Below, in pieces: positions 8,461 through 17,424 of a DNA stretch of 64,000 bases. The translations under genes and the position numbers were made by a program. Source of the stretch: Glycomyces buryatensis (lineage in GTDB: Bacteria; Actinomycetota; Actinomycetes; Mycobacteriales; Micromonosporaceae). Where the stretch lies: NCBI RefSeq assembly GCF_004912275.1, contig NZ_STGY01000037.1, positions 59,140-123,139 on the forward strand. Reading direction: 5' to 3'. The notes under the pieces were generated by a model, which saw only the letters and a list, made by a program, of their open reading frames with translations, was not told where the DNA came from and searched no databases. How positions within the stretch are numbered: position 1 is the first letter of the stretch; each line of letters begins with the position of its first letter.

Positions 8461-9709
8461 ATTCCTCGACGGCACCCGGTGGTCCGACATCCACACCACC
8501 GCGGTCTGCGCCTTCCTCGCAGGCACCGCCATGTTCACCGCCGACTTCGCCCTCCTGCTCAGGCTTCAGACCGCCGGCCACGGCGGCATCGCCGTCGCCT
8601 CCCTGATCATCTGCGCCACCCTCCCCCTGGTCGTCCTCGCCCCGATCACCGGGCGCCTCGCCGACCGCTTCGACAGCCGCACCCTCATGGTCCTCAGCGG
8701 CGTCCTCCAGGCCGGGGCCATCGCCGCCATGGCCTTCACCGACGACCTGTTCGCGCTCCTCGGCCTGGTCGTCCTCAACGCCTGCGGCACCGCGCTGCTC
8801 CAACCGACCGTCGGAGCGCTCACCCCGCTCATGGCGACCGAGGCCGACCTGCCGCGCGCCGTCGCCTTCGTCTCCAGCGGAAACCTGCTCGGCATGGCCG
8901 CCGGGCCCGCCGCCGCCGGCTTCATCATCGGCGCCCACGGCGTCGGCGCCGCGCTGGCCATCTCGGCCGGGTGCGCCGCGCTGCGGGCCCTGCTGTGCTG
9001 CGACATCCGCACCAGACGCGGCGGGACCCGTCGCGAGAGAGTGGACAGGCACCGGTCGCCCACGGCCGCATGGCGACTGCGCGACGACCGGATGCTGCTC
9101 ACGATGGTCCTCGGACTGAGCTCCGTCCTCGCGGCGCTCTGCGCGGTCAATGTCCTCAGCGTCTTCCTGGTCCGCGAGGTCTATGACGCGTCCGAGAGCA
9201 CCTTCGGCCTCGTCCGTGCATGCTGGACGGTAGGCATGGCCGGCGGGGCCTGGATCGCCGCCGCCGTCATCGCCCGCCTGAAGCGCGACTCCCAACTGGC
9301 GGGGATGCAGATGATCTGCCTGGCCGGGATCGGCGTGGTCGCCTTCATGCAGGGCATCCCGCTGTTCACGGTGTTCCTGCTGGTGCCGCTCAACCTGTTC
9401 GGCGGCCTGTTCAACGCGGGGGAGAACGCGGCCCTGGCGAACGCGGAGGCGCGCCGCGTCCCCGAAGCCCTTCGGGGACAGGCGAACGCCGGTGTGAGCG
9501 CCCCGTTGAACGCGGCGCAGCTCATCGGGTTCTTCCTGGGCGGCGCGATGTCGACGGTCCTGGACGTGCAGCTCTCGTTCGTGCTCGTCGGCCTCATCTC
9601 GATCGCGATCGCGGCCGCCTGCGTCCCCGCCATTCGCCGGGCCGCCCGCGCCGAGCCCCGGGACGGTGTCCCGGCCGATGCGCAGCCGGAACTCGCGCCG
9701 GTCGCCTGA
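8447..9709 (+). CDS. Major facilitator superfamily transporter
   Basis: The 420-residue protein has about twelve hydrophobic segments, a typical MFS loop (GRLADRFDSRTLMVLSG, the loop 2-3 motif with GRLADR) near residue 68, and a central basic cytoplasmic loop (around 185-210, RTRRGGTRRERVDRHR). It is probably an inner-membrane exporter of a small molecule or drug; the substrate cannot be read from sequence. Codons 2-5 form the right arm of the palindrome described above. The gene follows the ArsR-like regulator on the same strand. Confidence 0.88.
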   Translation: MSFTSFLDGTRWSDIHTTAVCAFLAGTAMFTADFALLLRLQTAGHGGIAVASLIICATLPLVVLAPITGRLADRFDSRTLMVLSGVLQAGAIAAMAFTDDLFALLGLVVLNACGTALLQPTVGALTPLMATEADLPRAVAFVSSGNLLGMAAGPAAAGFIIGAHGVGAALAISAGCAALRALLCCDIRTRRGGTRRERVDRHRSPTAAWRLRDDRMLLTMVLGLSSVLAALCAVNVLSVFLVREVYDASESTFGLVRACWTVGMAGGAWIAAAVIARLKRDSQLAGMQMICLAGIGVVAFMQGIPLFTVFLLVPLNLFGGLFNAGENAALANAEARRVPEALRGQANAGVSAPLNAAQLIGFFLGGAMSTVLDVQLSFVLVGLISIAIAAACVPAIRRAARAEPRDGVPADAQPELAPVA

Positions 9710-9757
9710 GATCGGGTGTTGTCCAGCACGGAAACGGCGCCCCGATCACCCCCCGGC

Positions 9758-10909
9758 TCAGGTCGGGTAGGCGCGGATCTCCGAGGCCTTCACGGCCGCC
9801 CACACCTGCTGTCCCGGCTCCAGCCGCAGCTGCGCCACCGCGGCCGGAGTCACGTCGGCGGCGGCGCGGAGCGGGCCCTCGAGCTGGACGCGCAGATTGT
9901 CGCCGTGGCGGTGGATGCCCGATACCGTTGCCCGCCAAGTGTTCCGAGGGCTGCCGTCGGGACGCTTCAGGAACAGCGCGACCGCGCTGGGGGCGAAGGC
10001 CGCGAATGCCGGGCCGTCGAGCGGATCGGCGACGGTCAACGTCAAGTCGCCGTCGAGCGCGACCCGGTGCCCTTCGGCGCGGCCTCGGTAGAGATTGAGA
10101 CCGACCAGCCGGGCGACGTAGTCGGTGCGGGGCCGGGCGGTGATCGACTCGGCGTCGCCCTCCTGAACGGCCCGTCCGTCCTCGATGACGACGAGGCGGT
10201 CCGCGAGCATCAGAGCGTCCACCGGATCATGAGTGACCACAATGGCCGCTCCAGTGTGGCCGGTGAGGTGCCGGTGGAGTTCGGCGCGGGTGTCGAGCCG
10301 GGTGCGGGCGTCGAGGGCCGCGAGCGGTTCGTCCAGCAGCAGCAGCGCCGGATTGGTGGCGAGGGCCCTGGCGAGGGCCACCCGCTGGGCCTGACCGCCC
10401 GAGAGCTGCTTCGGGCGCCGGTCCCCCATGTCCCCCAGGCCGACCCGGTCGAGCCACCCGGCGGCGCGGGCGCGGGCGGCGGCGCGCCTCAGGCCCTGCC
10501 GACGGGGGCCGAAGGCCACATTGTCGAGCGCGTTCAGGTGGGGGAACAGCAGATAGTCCTGGAAGACGACGCCGATGCGGCGGCGCTCGGGCGGGACCCA
10601 CTGGGCCCGGCCCGGCTCGCCTCCGCGTCGGCTCGCGACCCGGTCGAGCTCGCGTCCGTCAAGGGCCACAAAGCCATCCGAGAGCGATTCGAGCCCGGCG
10701 AGGGCACGCAGCGCGGTGGACTTGCCGGCGCCATTGGGCCCCAGGAGGGCGACGGTCTCGCCCGCGGCCACGCGCAGACGCAGATCGAGGCGGAACTCGC
10801 CGCGTTCGACCACCAGGTGGGTATCGAGTCCGGGCGGGGTCCCCGAATCCGTTTCCCGCACCTCGCTCCCGGGTCGGCGGTCCGGCTCAGACTGCTGCCC
10901 GGCGTTCAC
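9758..10909 (-). CDS. modC: Molybdate ABC transporter ATP-binding protein
   Basis: This 383-residue ATPase powers molybdate import. Walker A is GPNGAGKST (about residue 45), the signature is LSGGQAQRVALARALA, Walker B is LLLLDEPLAALD, and the H-loop is IVVTHDPVDA. A C-terminal TOBE-type domain (about 300-380) is typical of ModC. The start is GTG at 10909, which overlaps the modB stop codon (GTGA), implying translational coupling. An upstream extension of the frame lies inside modB and is not coding. Confidence 0.93.
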   Translation of the reverse strand: MNAGQQSEPDRRPGSEVRETDSGTPPGLDTHLVVERGEFRLDLRLRVAAGETVALLGPNGAGKSTALRALAGLESLSDGFVALDGRELDRVASRRGGEPGRAQWVPPERRRIGVVFQDYLLFPHLNALDNVAFGPRRQGLRRAAARARAAGWLDRVGLGDMGDRRPKQLSGGQAQRVALARALATNPALLLLDEPLAALDARTRLDTRAELHRHLTGHTGAAIVVTHDPVDALMLADRLVVIEDGRAVQEGDAESITARPRTDYVARLVGLNLYRGRAEGHRVALDGDLTLTVADPLDGPAFAAFAPSAVALFLKRPDGSPRNTWRATVSGIHRHGDNLRVQLEGPLRAAADVTPAAVAQLRLEPGQQVWAAVKASEIRAYPT

Positions 10910-11727
10910 GGCGCGGCCGTCCAGCGCTCGCGCAGGGAGGCCAGGACGACCACCGAGACGGTCAACAGGATCAGGCTCAGCACGATCGCCGCCTCCAGGT
11001 CGCTTTGCAGCGCAAGGTAGACCGCCAGCGGCATGGTCTGGGTGCGGCCGGGGAAGTTGCCCGCGAAGGTGATCGTGGCACCGAACTCCCCGAGCGCCCG
11101 GGCCCAGCACAGGACCGCGCCGGCGGCGACGCCGGGAGCGATCATCGGCAGCGTCACCCGCCAGAACACGGTCCAGCGGTCCGCGCCGAGGGTCGCCGCG
11201 GCCTCCTCGTAGCCCTCGTTCGCGCCGCGCAGCGCCCCCTCGACCGAGACGATGAGGAACGGCATCGACACGAACGTCATGGCGAGAACGACCGCGGCGC
11301 TGGTGAACGGGATGGTGATCCCGAAGGTCTCATCGAGCCATGACCCGACGATCCCATTGCGGCCGAACACGAGCAGCAGCGCGACGCCGCCGACCACGGG
11401 CGGGAGCACCAGCGGGACGGTGATGAGCGCGCGGACGACGCGGCGTCCGGGGAAGTCGCTGCGCGCCAGCAGCCAGGCGATCGGGACGCCCAGGACCAGA
11501 CTCAGCGCGGTCGCGGCCGTCGCGGTCACCAGGGACAGACGCAGCGCCGCGAGTACTTCGGGCTCGGCCAGGCGCGCGGGCATGTCGGTCCAGGGCGCGC
11601 GGATCAGCAGGCCCACCAAGGGAAGCGTGAGGAATGCCAGACCGATCAGGGCGGGCAGCAGCAGGGCGGCCGGGACGCGACGGCGCGCCCTGGCCCGGGG
11701 CCGAGTACGGATCCCGACTGTGCTCAT
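10906..11727 (-). CDS. modB: Molybdate ABC transporter permease
   Basis: The 273-residue polytopic permease has about six membrane segments. It carries the EAA-type loop for binding ModC (EGYEEAAATLGADRWTVFWRV), followed by GVAAGAVLCWARALGEFGATITFAGN, which is highly characteristic of ModB. It begins 6 bp after the modA stop codon and overlaps modC by 4 bp, so all three are one operon. Confidence 0.94.
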   Translation of the reverse strand: MSTVGIRTRPRARARRRVPAALLLPALIGLAFLTLPLVGLLIRAPWTDMPARLAEPEVLAALRLSLVTATAATALSLVLGVPIAWLLARSDFPGRRVVRALITVPLVLPPVVGGVALLLVFGRNGIVGSWLDETFGITIPFTSAAVVLAMTFVSMPFLIVSVEGALRGANEGYEEAAATLGADRWTVFWRVTLPMIAPGVAAGAVLCWARALGEFGATITFAGNFPGRTQTMPLAVYLALQSDLEAAIVLSLILLTVSVVVLASLRERWTAAP

Positions 11728-11733
11728 GGCGAT

Positions 11734-12501
11734 CTAGGGCTGCTCGAAGCCGGCGCCCGAGAGGACCGACTGTGCGGCGTCGGAGTGCACGTATTCGGTG
11801 AACTCGCGGGCGAGGTCGGCGTTGGGGGCGTTCGTAAGAGCGGCGATCGGATAGGCGTTGACGGCCTTGCTCGCCTCGTCGAACTCGATGCCGTCGACCT
11901 CGTCCGCCGCGGCGAGGGTGTCGGTGCGGTAGACCAGCGCGGCGTCGACCTCGCCGAGGGTGAGCTTGGCGAGCGTGGCCCTGACATCGGCCTCGTAGGT
12001 GGCCGGGGTGACCTGACCTCCGGCGGCGTCGATGACGGCCTGAGCGGTGGTGCCGCAAGGAACCTCCGGGGCGCACGCGGCGACCTTGAGGCCCTGGAGG
12101 TCACCGAGTCCGGTCACGCCGCCCGGATTGCCCTCGGGGACGGCGATGACGAGTTGGTTGAGCGCGAAGGTCTCGGCGTTCTCGGCGCTGCCGGACTCGA
12201 CCACGGTGTCCATATTGGCCTCGTCGGCGGAGGCGAACACGTCGGCGGGCGCGCCTTGGTTGATCTGGGAGGCGAGCGTGGAGCTGCCGGCGAAGTTGAA
12301 CTCGACGGTGACGCCCTCGTGCTCGGTCTCGAAATCCGCGCCGATTTCCTCGAAGGACTCGGTGAGGGAGGCGGCGGCGAAGACGCTGAGCGTGGTCTGG
12401 GAGGCCCCGTCGTCCGCATCGGCACCGGCGGTGCAGGCGCTCAAGGCGAGTGCGGCGCAGCCGAGAGCGGCGAGGGAGGTGCGGGCGGTGGCGGTGCGCA
12501 T
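11734..12501 (-). CDS. modA: Molybdate-binding lipoprotein
   Basis: This is the 255-residue extracellular solute-binding protein of the molybdate importer. The N-terminus is a lipoprotein signal with lipobox LSAC and the lipidated Cys at about residue 23. The mature protein contains the ModA signatures SVFAAASLTESFEEIG, FNFAGSSTLASQINQGAPADVFASAD and VYRTDTLAAA. The ATG at 12501 gives a proper signal peptide; a much longer in-frame extension upstream runs through another gene and is rejected. It follows the TOBE regulator by 14 bp. Confidence 0.94.
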   Translation of the reverse strand: MRTATARTSLAALGCAALALSACTAGADADDGASQTTLSVFAAASLTESFEEIGADFETEHEGVTVEFNFAGSSTLASQINQGAPADVFASADEANMDTVVESGSAENAETFALNQLVIAVPEGNPGGVTGLGDLQGLKVAACAPEVPCGTTAQAVIDAAGGQVTPATYEADVRATLAKLTLGEVDAALVYRTDTLAAADEVDGIEFDEASKAVNAYPIAALTNAPNADLAREFTEYVHSDAAQSVLSGAGFEQP

Positions 12502-12515
12502 GAGGGCTCTCCGGT

Positions 12516-12914
12516 TCAGGTCCGGTCGGGGCGTTCGACGACGACGGCCGTGGACTTGACGACGGCGGTGGCGAGCGAGCCGACCTCGAGGCCGAGCTCG
12601 TCCACGGCCTCGGCGCTCATCAGCGAGACCACCCGGAACGGGCCCACCTGGAGATCGACCTGCGCCATCACCTTGTCCCTGACGATGGCGGTAACGATGC
12701 CGCGCAAGCGGTTCCGGGCCGAGGAGGAGCCGGAGCCCGCGTCGGGCTCGGCGGCGCGGGAGCGGGCGAAGGCGGCCAGGTCGGCGCCGTCGATGAGGCG
12801 CTGGCCGTGGTCGTCGCGCGCGGCGGTGAGGCGGCCGGCATCGATCCAGCGCCGCAGCGTGTCGGCACTGACCCCGAGCAACTCGGCGGCCTCGCCGATG
12901 CGGAACATGGTCAC
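12516..12914 (-). CDS. HTH-TOBE molybdate-responsive regulator
   Basis: The 132-residue protein joins an excisionase/MerR-type helix-turn-helix (about 1-52: FRIGEAAELLGVSADTLRRWIDAGRL) to a TOBE/Mop domain (about 68-130: RNRLRGIVTAIVRDKVMAQVDLQVG). TOBE domains bind molybdate. The combination is the usual actinobacterial ModE-like sensor, and it is first gene of the mod operon. The GTG start at 12914 is favoured by a TACGAT hexamer 7 nt upstream; an ATG at 12908 is the alternative. It probably represses the operon when molybdate is plentiful. Confidence 0.88.
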   Translation of the reverse strand: MTMFRIGEAAELLGVSADTLRRWIDAGRLTAARDDHGQRLIDGADLAAFARSRAAEPDAGSGSSSARNRLRGIVTAIVRDKVMAQVDLQVGPFRVVSLMSAEAVDELGLEVGSLATAVVKSTAVVVERPDRT

Positions 12915-12921
12915 ACCATCG

Positions 12922-12927
12922 ATCGTA
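12922..12927 (-). promoter_or_regulatory. -10 element of the mod operon
   Basis: TACGAT on the minus strand lies 7 nt before GTG 12914, consistent with leaderless expression. Confidence 0.55.
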
Positions 12928-13106
12928 GTCTCGCAGATGCGACTCTGTAAACGAATATCGCTTGGATTTACAAGACCGTTGCCCCGCTCGATTCGCGAAT
13001 GCGGCGGGATCCATCGGCCGCCGGACGATGTCGTACCTCGGCGCCATAGTTGATAGTGGGGGACCCCAGGGGTCCGATTTGAAGGCTGATGCCTCGGATG
13101 TCCGCC

Positions 13107-13460
13107 CTATCCCCAGCCGAGTTCGTGGAGGCGGTGCTCCTCGATGCCGAAGTGATGGGCGATCTCGTGGACCACCGTCACCGCGACCTCCTTCACGACC
13201 TCCTCGGTCGAAGCGCACATGCGCAGGGTCGGCCCCCGGTAGATCGTGATGGTGTCCGGCAGGACCCCGCCGTACTCCCAGCCCCGGTCCGTCAGGGCCG
13301 TCCCCTCGTAGAGGCCCAGCAGCTCCTTCTCGGGACCGTCCGGTTCGTCCTCGACCAGGATCACCACGTTGTCCAGCATCGCCAGCAGCTGCTGGGGTAC
13401 CGCGTCCAGCGCGTCCCCCACCGCCGCCTCGAAGTCCGCATGCTCCATCTCTACCGCCAC
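13107..13460 (-). CDS. Zincin-type metallopeptidase family protein
   Basis: The 117-residue protein belongs to the small bacterial Zincin_1 (DUF1025) family. The zinc motif VVHEIAHHFGIEEHRLHELGW contains HExxH plus the conserved downstream Glu/His residues. The sequence ILVEDEP and YGGVLPDTITIYRGP are also family hallmarks. The GTG start at 13460 is supported by TATCGT 6 nt upstream; the ATG at 13448 is the alternative. Divergent from serS, as in many actinobacteria. Its substrate is unknown. Confidence 0.9.
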   Translation of the reverse strand: MAVEMEHADFEAAVGDALDAVPQQLLAMLDNVVILVEDEPDGPEKELLGLYEGTALTDRGWEYGGVLPDTITIYRGPTLRMCASTEEVVKEVAVTVVHEIAHHFGIEEHRLHELGWG

Positions 13461-13466
13461 AGTCCC

Positions 13467-13472
13467 ACGATA
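13467..13472 (-). promoter_or_regulatory. -10 element for leaderless metallopeptidase gene
   Basis: TATCGT on the minus strand, 6 nt before GTG 13460, decides that start. Confidence 0.65.
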
Positions 13473-13501
13473 TGGCTTTGAGAAGCCGATGTGCAGGCCG
13501 G

Positions 13502-13507
13502 TAACCT
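13502..13507 (+). promoter_or_regulatory. -10 element for leaderless serS
   Basis: TAACCT lies 7 nt before GTG 13515; it is only about 30 bp from the divergent metallopeptidase -10. Confidence 0.6.
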
Positions 13508-13514
13508 GGTGGGC

Positions 13515-14771
13515 GTGATTGATCTGCGAGCACTGCGAGAAGACCCGGACGCCTATCGCGCCAGCCAGCGCAAACGCGGCGCCTCCCCGGACTCCGTCGA
13601 CGCCCTGCTGTCCGCCGACGCCGACCACCGCAGCGCCCTCCAGTCCTTCGAGACCCTCCGCGCCGAGCAGAAGGGTCTGGGTAAGCAGATCGCGAAGGCG
13701 AGCCCCGACGAGAAGCAGGGACTGCTGGCGCGCACCAAGACCCTCGCCGAGGAGGTCAAGACCGCCGAGTCGCGCGTGACCGCCACGGCCGCCGCGTTCG
13801 AGGCGGCCGGGCGCGCCCTGCCGAACCTGGTCGCGGGCGAGGCCCCGGCCGGCGGCGAGGACGACTTCATCGTGCTGCGCGAGGTCGGCGAGACCACCGT
13901 CCCCGAGAACGTCCGCGACCACCTCGAGATCGGCACGGCCCTGGGCCTGATCGACACCGAGCGCGGCGCGAAGACCTCGGGCGCGCGCTTCTACTACCTC
14001 ACCGGCGACGGGGCGATGCTCCAGCTGGCGATGCTGAACCTGGCGATCCAGCAGGCCGTGGCGACCGGATTCACGCCGATGATCCCGCCGGTCCTGGTGC
14101 GCCCGGATGCGATGGAGGGCACCGGTTTCCTCGGCGAGCACTCCGACGAGATCTACTACCTCGAACGCGACGAGCTGTACCTGGTCGGCACCTCCGAGGT
14201 CCCGCTGGCCTCGTACCACTCGGGCGAGAACCTGGGTGATCTTTCGGAGCCGCGGCGCTATGCGGCCTGGTCGTCGTGCTTCCGGCGCGAGGCCGGCTCG
14301 TACGGCAAGGACACGAAGGGGATCCTGCGGGTCCACCAGTTCGACAAGATCGAGATGTTCTCGTTCTGCCGCCCCGAGGACGCCGAGGCCGAGCACCGCA
14401 AGCTTCTGTCCTATGAGGAGCAGATGCTGAAGAAGATGGAGCTGCCCTACCGGGTCATCGACGTCGCCGCCGGCGACCTGGGGACCTCGGCCGCCCGCAA
14501 GTTCGACACCGAGGCGTGGGTGCCCAGCCAGGGCCGCTACCGCGAGCTGACCTCGACCTCGAACTGCACGACGTTCCAGGCCCGGCGCCTGAACATCAAG
14601 TACCGCGACGAGCAGGGCCGGAACGCGGTCGCCGCGACCCTCAACGGCACGCTCGCGACCACGCGTTGGCTGGTGTCGATCCTGGAGAACCACCAGCAGC
14701 CGGACGGCTCGGTGGCGGTCCCGAAGGCCCTCCAGCCCTTCCTGGGCAAGGAAGTCATCGAACCTAAGTAG
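13515..14771 (+). CDS. serS: Seryl-tRNA synthetase
   Basis: This 418-residue class II synthetase charges tRNA-Ser. It starts with GTG as (M)[21 protein letters not shown], the standard N-terminus. The N-terminal antiparallel coiled coil that grips the tRNA long arm spans about 25-105. Class II motifs are visible: [13 protein letters not shown] (motif 1 region), [30 protein letters not shown] (motif 2) and [18 protein letters not shown] (motif 3). A strong terminator follows. Monocistronic and apparently leaderless. Confidence 0.97.
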   Translation: MIDLRALREDPDAYRASQRKRGASPDSVDALLSADADHRSALQSFETLRAEQKGLGKQIAKASPDEKQGLLARTKTLAEEVKTAESRVTATAAAFEAAGRALPNLVAGEAPAGGEDDFIVLREVGETTVPENVRDHLEIGTALGLIDTERGAKTSGARFYYLTGDGAMLQLAMLNLAIQQAVATGFTPMIPPVLVRPDAMEGTGFLGEHSDEIYYLERDELYLVGTSEVPLASYHSGENLGDLSEPRRYAAWSSCFRREAGSYGKDTKGILRVHQFDKIEMFSFCRPEDAEAEHRKLLSYEEQMLKKMELPYRVIDVAAGDLGTSAARKFDTEAWVPSQGRYRELTSTSNCTTFQARRLNIKYRDEQGRNAVAATLNGTLATTRWLVSILENHQQPDGSVAVPKALQPFLGKEVIEPK

Positions 14772-14796
14772 GGCACCGAAGTAGGACGTAGCGAAG

Positions 14797-14826
14797 CGGC
14801 CCGCCGACCGGAAGGTCGGCGGGCCG
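14797..14826 (+). terminator. Intrinsic terminator of serS
   Basis: A perfect 13-bp GC stem (CGGCCCGCCGACC / GGTCGGCGGGCCG) with GGAA loop, followed by TGCGTTTT. Confidence 0.85.
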
Positions 14827-14945
14827 TGCGTTTTCGGGCGTTTCCGGTTCTTTTGGCGACCCGACCAACCTGTGGGCCCCCGGCTTCAAAAACCGTGACA
14901 TGGGGCTGCGACAGAAACCCTCAGTGCCGAGAAACCCTCTGGTTC

Positions 14946-15311
14946 TCAGGATGTGAGGTTTTCTTCGCACCAGTTCTTGAGGACCAGTGCGTGGTTGATC
15001 CGCGGGTCCTTCGCCGCGTACAGCAGCGTCACCGGTCCGGCGGCGGCCGCGGTCAGGATCGGTTCGGTCCGTTCGGGGTGTCCGTCGAGCTCGGAGCGGT
15101 AGCGCTGCGCGAACTCCTCGAACCGTTCGGGCCGGTGCCCGAACCAGATCCGCAGGTTGGGCGACGGCGCCGCGTCCGGTAGCCATTCGGCTCCGGCCAC
15201 GTCCTCCTTGCTGACGCCCCGGGGCCACAGCCGGTCGACCATGAACACCGCCCCGGCCGGGGGCGCTTCCTGGCGGTAGTCGTAGACGCGTTCGATCGTG
15301 AAGTCAGCCAT
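14946..15311 (-). CDS. DUF488 family protein
   Basis: The 121-residue protein contains the DUF488 hallmarks VYDYRQEAPPAGAVFMVDRLWPRGVSKEDV, WFGHRPERFEEFAQRYRSEL and LLYAAKDPRINHALVLKNW. DUF488 proteins are small, widespread and of unknown biochemical role. The ATG at 15311 is fixed by TACGGT 6 nt upstream. It is divergent from the adjacent HAD phosphatase gene. Confidence 0.88.
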   Translation of the reverse strand: MADFTIERVYDYRQEAPPAGAVFMVDRLWPRGVSKEDVAGAEWLPDAAPSPNLRIWFGHRPERFEEFAQRYRSELDGHPERTEPILTAAAAGPVTLLYAAKDPRINHALVLKNWCEENLTS

Positions 15312-15317
15312 ATGGGC

Positions 15318-15323
15318 ACCGTA
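15318..15323 (-). promoter_or_regulatory. -10 element for leaderless DUF488 gene
   Basis: TACGGT on the minus strand, 6 nt before ATG 15311. Confidence 0.65.
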
Positions 15324-15415
15324 TGCCCCGACGGCCCGGTTCGGCCCATTTTCACGGGCTTTCACGTCGACGTGAGTTCAGCCTCCCGGGCCCCCGCCGT
15401 TCACCTTCGCGAGGC

Positions 15416-15421
15416 TACGGT
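15416..15421 (+). promoter_or_regulatory. -10 element for leaderless HAD gene
   Basis: TACGGT is 6 nt before GTG 15428 and decides that start. Confidence 0.65.
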
Positions 15422-15427
15422 TGGAGC

Positions 15428-16279
15428 GTGTCTGATATCTCCCCGTCACAGCCCCGGACCACTCCGCCCAAACTGGTCGCCGTCGACTTCGACGGCACCG
15501 TGGCCGACTACCACTACGAGCAGGCGACCCGGCCCAGCGCCGCGGTGGTCGAGGCGATCCGTGCGGTCCGCGACGCGGGGGTCCCGGTCGCCGTCGTCAC
15601 CGGCCGCCCGATCTGGGGCGCGCTCTACGGGGCCCGCGCGCTGGAGCTGTCCGACGGCTTCGTCTCCGCCTCCCACGGCGCCGGCGAGTACGACCTGATC
15701 GCGCAGGAGATCTCCCACCAGGAGACCGTCGACCCGCGCCCCGCCATCGAGGCCTTCCTCGCCGACGGCGTCGACGTCGAGTTCGCGGTGGAATGGGACC
15801 TGGACGGCTGGCGCCACACCAAGGGCTTCAAGCGCGACTTCCACGCCGAGTGGGCCGGCGTCATCGGCATCGACGAAATCCTCGAACGACCCGCCCCCAG
15901 GCTGGTCGCCCGGGTCGACTCCGACAATCCTTACGGCGCAGGGAAACGCTGCCCGAACGCGATGCGCCTCGCTGAGGCCGCCGCCCTGAACCCGGCCGAA
16001 TACCATGTCGAGGTCGGCTACAACGGCTGGATCGACGTCGGTCCCCCGGGAGTGAACAAAGCGACCGGAGTCGCCCGCATCGCGGACTACTACGGCGTAT
16101 CATCGGCCGACACCGTCGTCTTCGGCGACGCTCACAACGACCTGACCATGTTCGCCTGGGCCGGACACGCCGTGGCGATGGGACAGGCCGAACCCGAAGT
16201 GCGCGCCGCCGCAGACGAAGTCGCCCCCTCCATTTGGGAGGACGGCGTCGCGAAGGTCCTGGCGCGCTGGTTCTCCTGA
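15428..16279 (+). CDS. HAD-IIB (Cof-type) phosphatase
   Basis: The 283-residue protein has HAD motif I (VAVDFDGTVADY, with nucleophile and acid/base Asp), a C2 cap domain (about 90-190) and motifs III/IV (GVNKATGVARIADYYGV and VVFGDAHNDLTMF). It is a cytoplasmic sugar-phosphate or nucleotide phosphatase; the substrate is not predictable. It starts with GTG, six bases after a TACGGT hexamer. A second, diverged HAD-IIB gene follows 87 bp downstream, suggesting an old tandem duplication. Confidence 0.9.
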   Translation: MSDISPSQPRTTPPKLVAVDFDGTVADYHYEQATRPSAAVVEAIRAVRDAGVPVAVVTGRPIWGALYGARALELSDGFVSASHGAGEYDLIAQEISHQETVDPRPAIEAFLADGVDVEFAVEWDLDGWRHTKGFKRDFHAEWAGVIGIDEILERPAPRLVARVDSDNPYGAGKRCPNAMRLAEAAALNPAEYHVEVGYNGWIDVGPPGVNKATGVARIADYYGVSSADTVVFGDAHNDLTMFAWAGHAVAMGQAEPEVRAAADEVAPSIWEDGVAKVLARWFS

Positions 16280-16366
16280 GCCTTTGAGGAACAGATTCTC
16301 TGAGGCACAGCCCGACCCGGCAAGCCATTCGCAGTGGCGGAACGAACGAGAAACCAAGGAGGAAGC

Positions 16367-17197
16367 ATGATCGGACTTTCCAAGGCTCCCCGGCTCGTCG
16401 CCACGGATCTCGATGGCACCCTCGTGCGCTCGGACGAGTCAGTCTCGCCGCGCAGCATGTCCGCGCTCAAGCGGCTCGCCGCCTCGGGAGTCATCCTGGT
16501 CGGCGCCACCGGCCGCGGCCCCCGACTACTTGAACTGTGCCGCAACGACATCCCCTCGGCCGACTTCCTCGTCCTCGGCCAAGGCGCCTTCGTCTACGAG
16601 TGCCGCTACGACGACTCCATCGTGGAGATGGCGAACCGCTCCGTGGACGGCGAGATCCTCCACGACACGCTCAAACTGATCGAGGCCGAGGTGGGGCCGC
16701 TGCGGGCCCTGGCAGAGCCCGCCGACAACCTGCGCCACATCGCCGGCGATCCCTGGCCCGACTGGCCCTGGCCCTCCGTCGTCCCCCAGGCCGCCCCGCG
16801 CGAGGTCGCCTTCACCGGACCGATGGTCAAGGGCTTCTTCAAGTCCGATGCCATCGACGGGCCCGAGCTGTTGCAGATCGCCATGGAGCTGGTCGACCTC
16901 GATTCGGTCGTCCTCACCGAATCAGGCGTCGGGATGCTCGAAGTCTGCCCCGTCGGCGTGGACAAGGCGAACGGCATCCAGGTCGTGCTCGACAAGTTCG
17001 ACATCGGCTGGGAGGACGTGCTCGTCTTCGGCGACGCCACCAACGACCTGTCGATGATCCACCGCGCCGGACACGCCGTCGCGATGGCCAACGCCCACCC
17101 GTGGGTCAAGTCCGCCGCCGACGAGACCACCGTCGACGGCAATGACGACGACGGCCTGGCCCAGTACATCGAGGAAGTGCTCGAACTGCTCTCCTGA
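16367..17197 (+). CDS. HAD-IIB (Cof-type) phosphatase, paralogue
   Basis: The 276-residue protein is preceded by AAGGAGG, which fixes ATG 16367. Motif I is LVATDLDGTLVRSDE; motif II is ILVGATGRGPR; the C-terminal motifs are GVDKANGIQVVLDKFDI and VLVFGDATNDLSMIHRAG. The C2 cap lies at about 85-185. Unlike its upstream neighbour it has a Shine-Dalgarno start. Probably a Mg-dependent phosphatase of unknown substrate. Confidence 0.9.
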   Translation: MIGLSKAPRLVATDLDGTLVRSDESVSPRSMSALKRLAASGVILVGATGRGPRLLELCRNDIPSADFLVLGQGAFVYECRYDDSIVEMANRSVDGEILHDTLKLIEAEVGPLRALAEPADNLRHIAGDPWPDWPWPSVVPQAAPREVAFTGPMVKGFFKSDAIDGPELLQIAMELVDLDSVVLTESGVGMLEVCPVGVDKANGIQVVLDKFDIGWEDVLVFGDATNDLSMIHRAGHAVAMANAHPWVKSAADETTVDGNDDDGLAQYIEEVLELLS

Positions 17198-17424
17198 CGG
17201 CTCCAGTCGGAGCTGAGTCGTAAATCCGACAATACCGCCCGGACCTCGACGTCTTCGGTGGTCGACGCCCCATCGGCCTCTCAGCCTGCGGATACGCAGG
17301 CGGCATCGGAACCTTGTGCACTGAATCCGTCTCAGGGTTCCGCTACCTTGAAATAGCCGATTCGGACGGCCCCGCGACGTGGCCCGACTCGGATGCGCAT
17401 GCCCCCGAGAGCGTTGGAGCCCCG

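Noticed and set aside
11734..13533. Apparent 599-codon protein ending in modA
   Set aside because: Only the last 255 codons (a lipoprotein signal plus the ModA domain) are coding; the upstream part is out-of-frame through the regulator gene.
13107..14693. Apparent 528-codon protein ending in the metallopeptidase
   Set aside because: The upstream 400 codons are antisense to serS. The real start is supported by a -10 element at 13467-13472.
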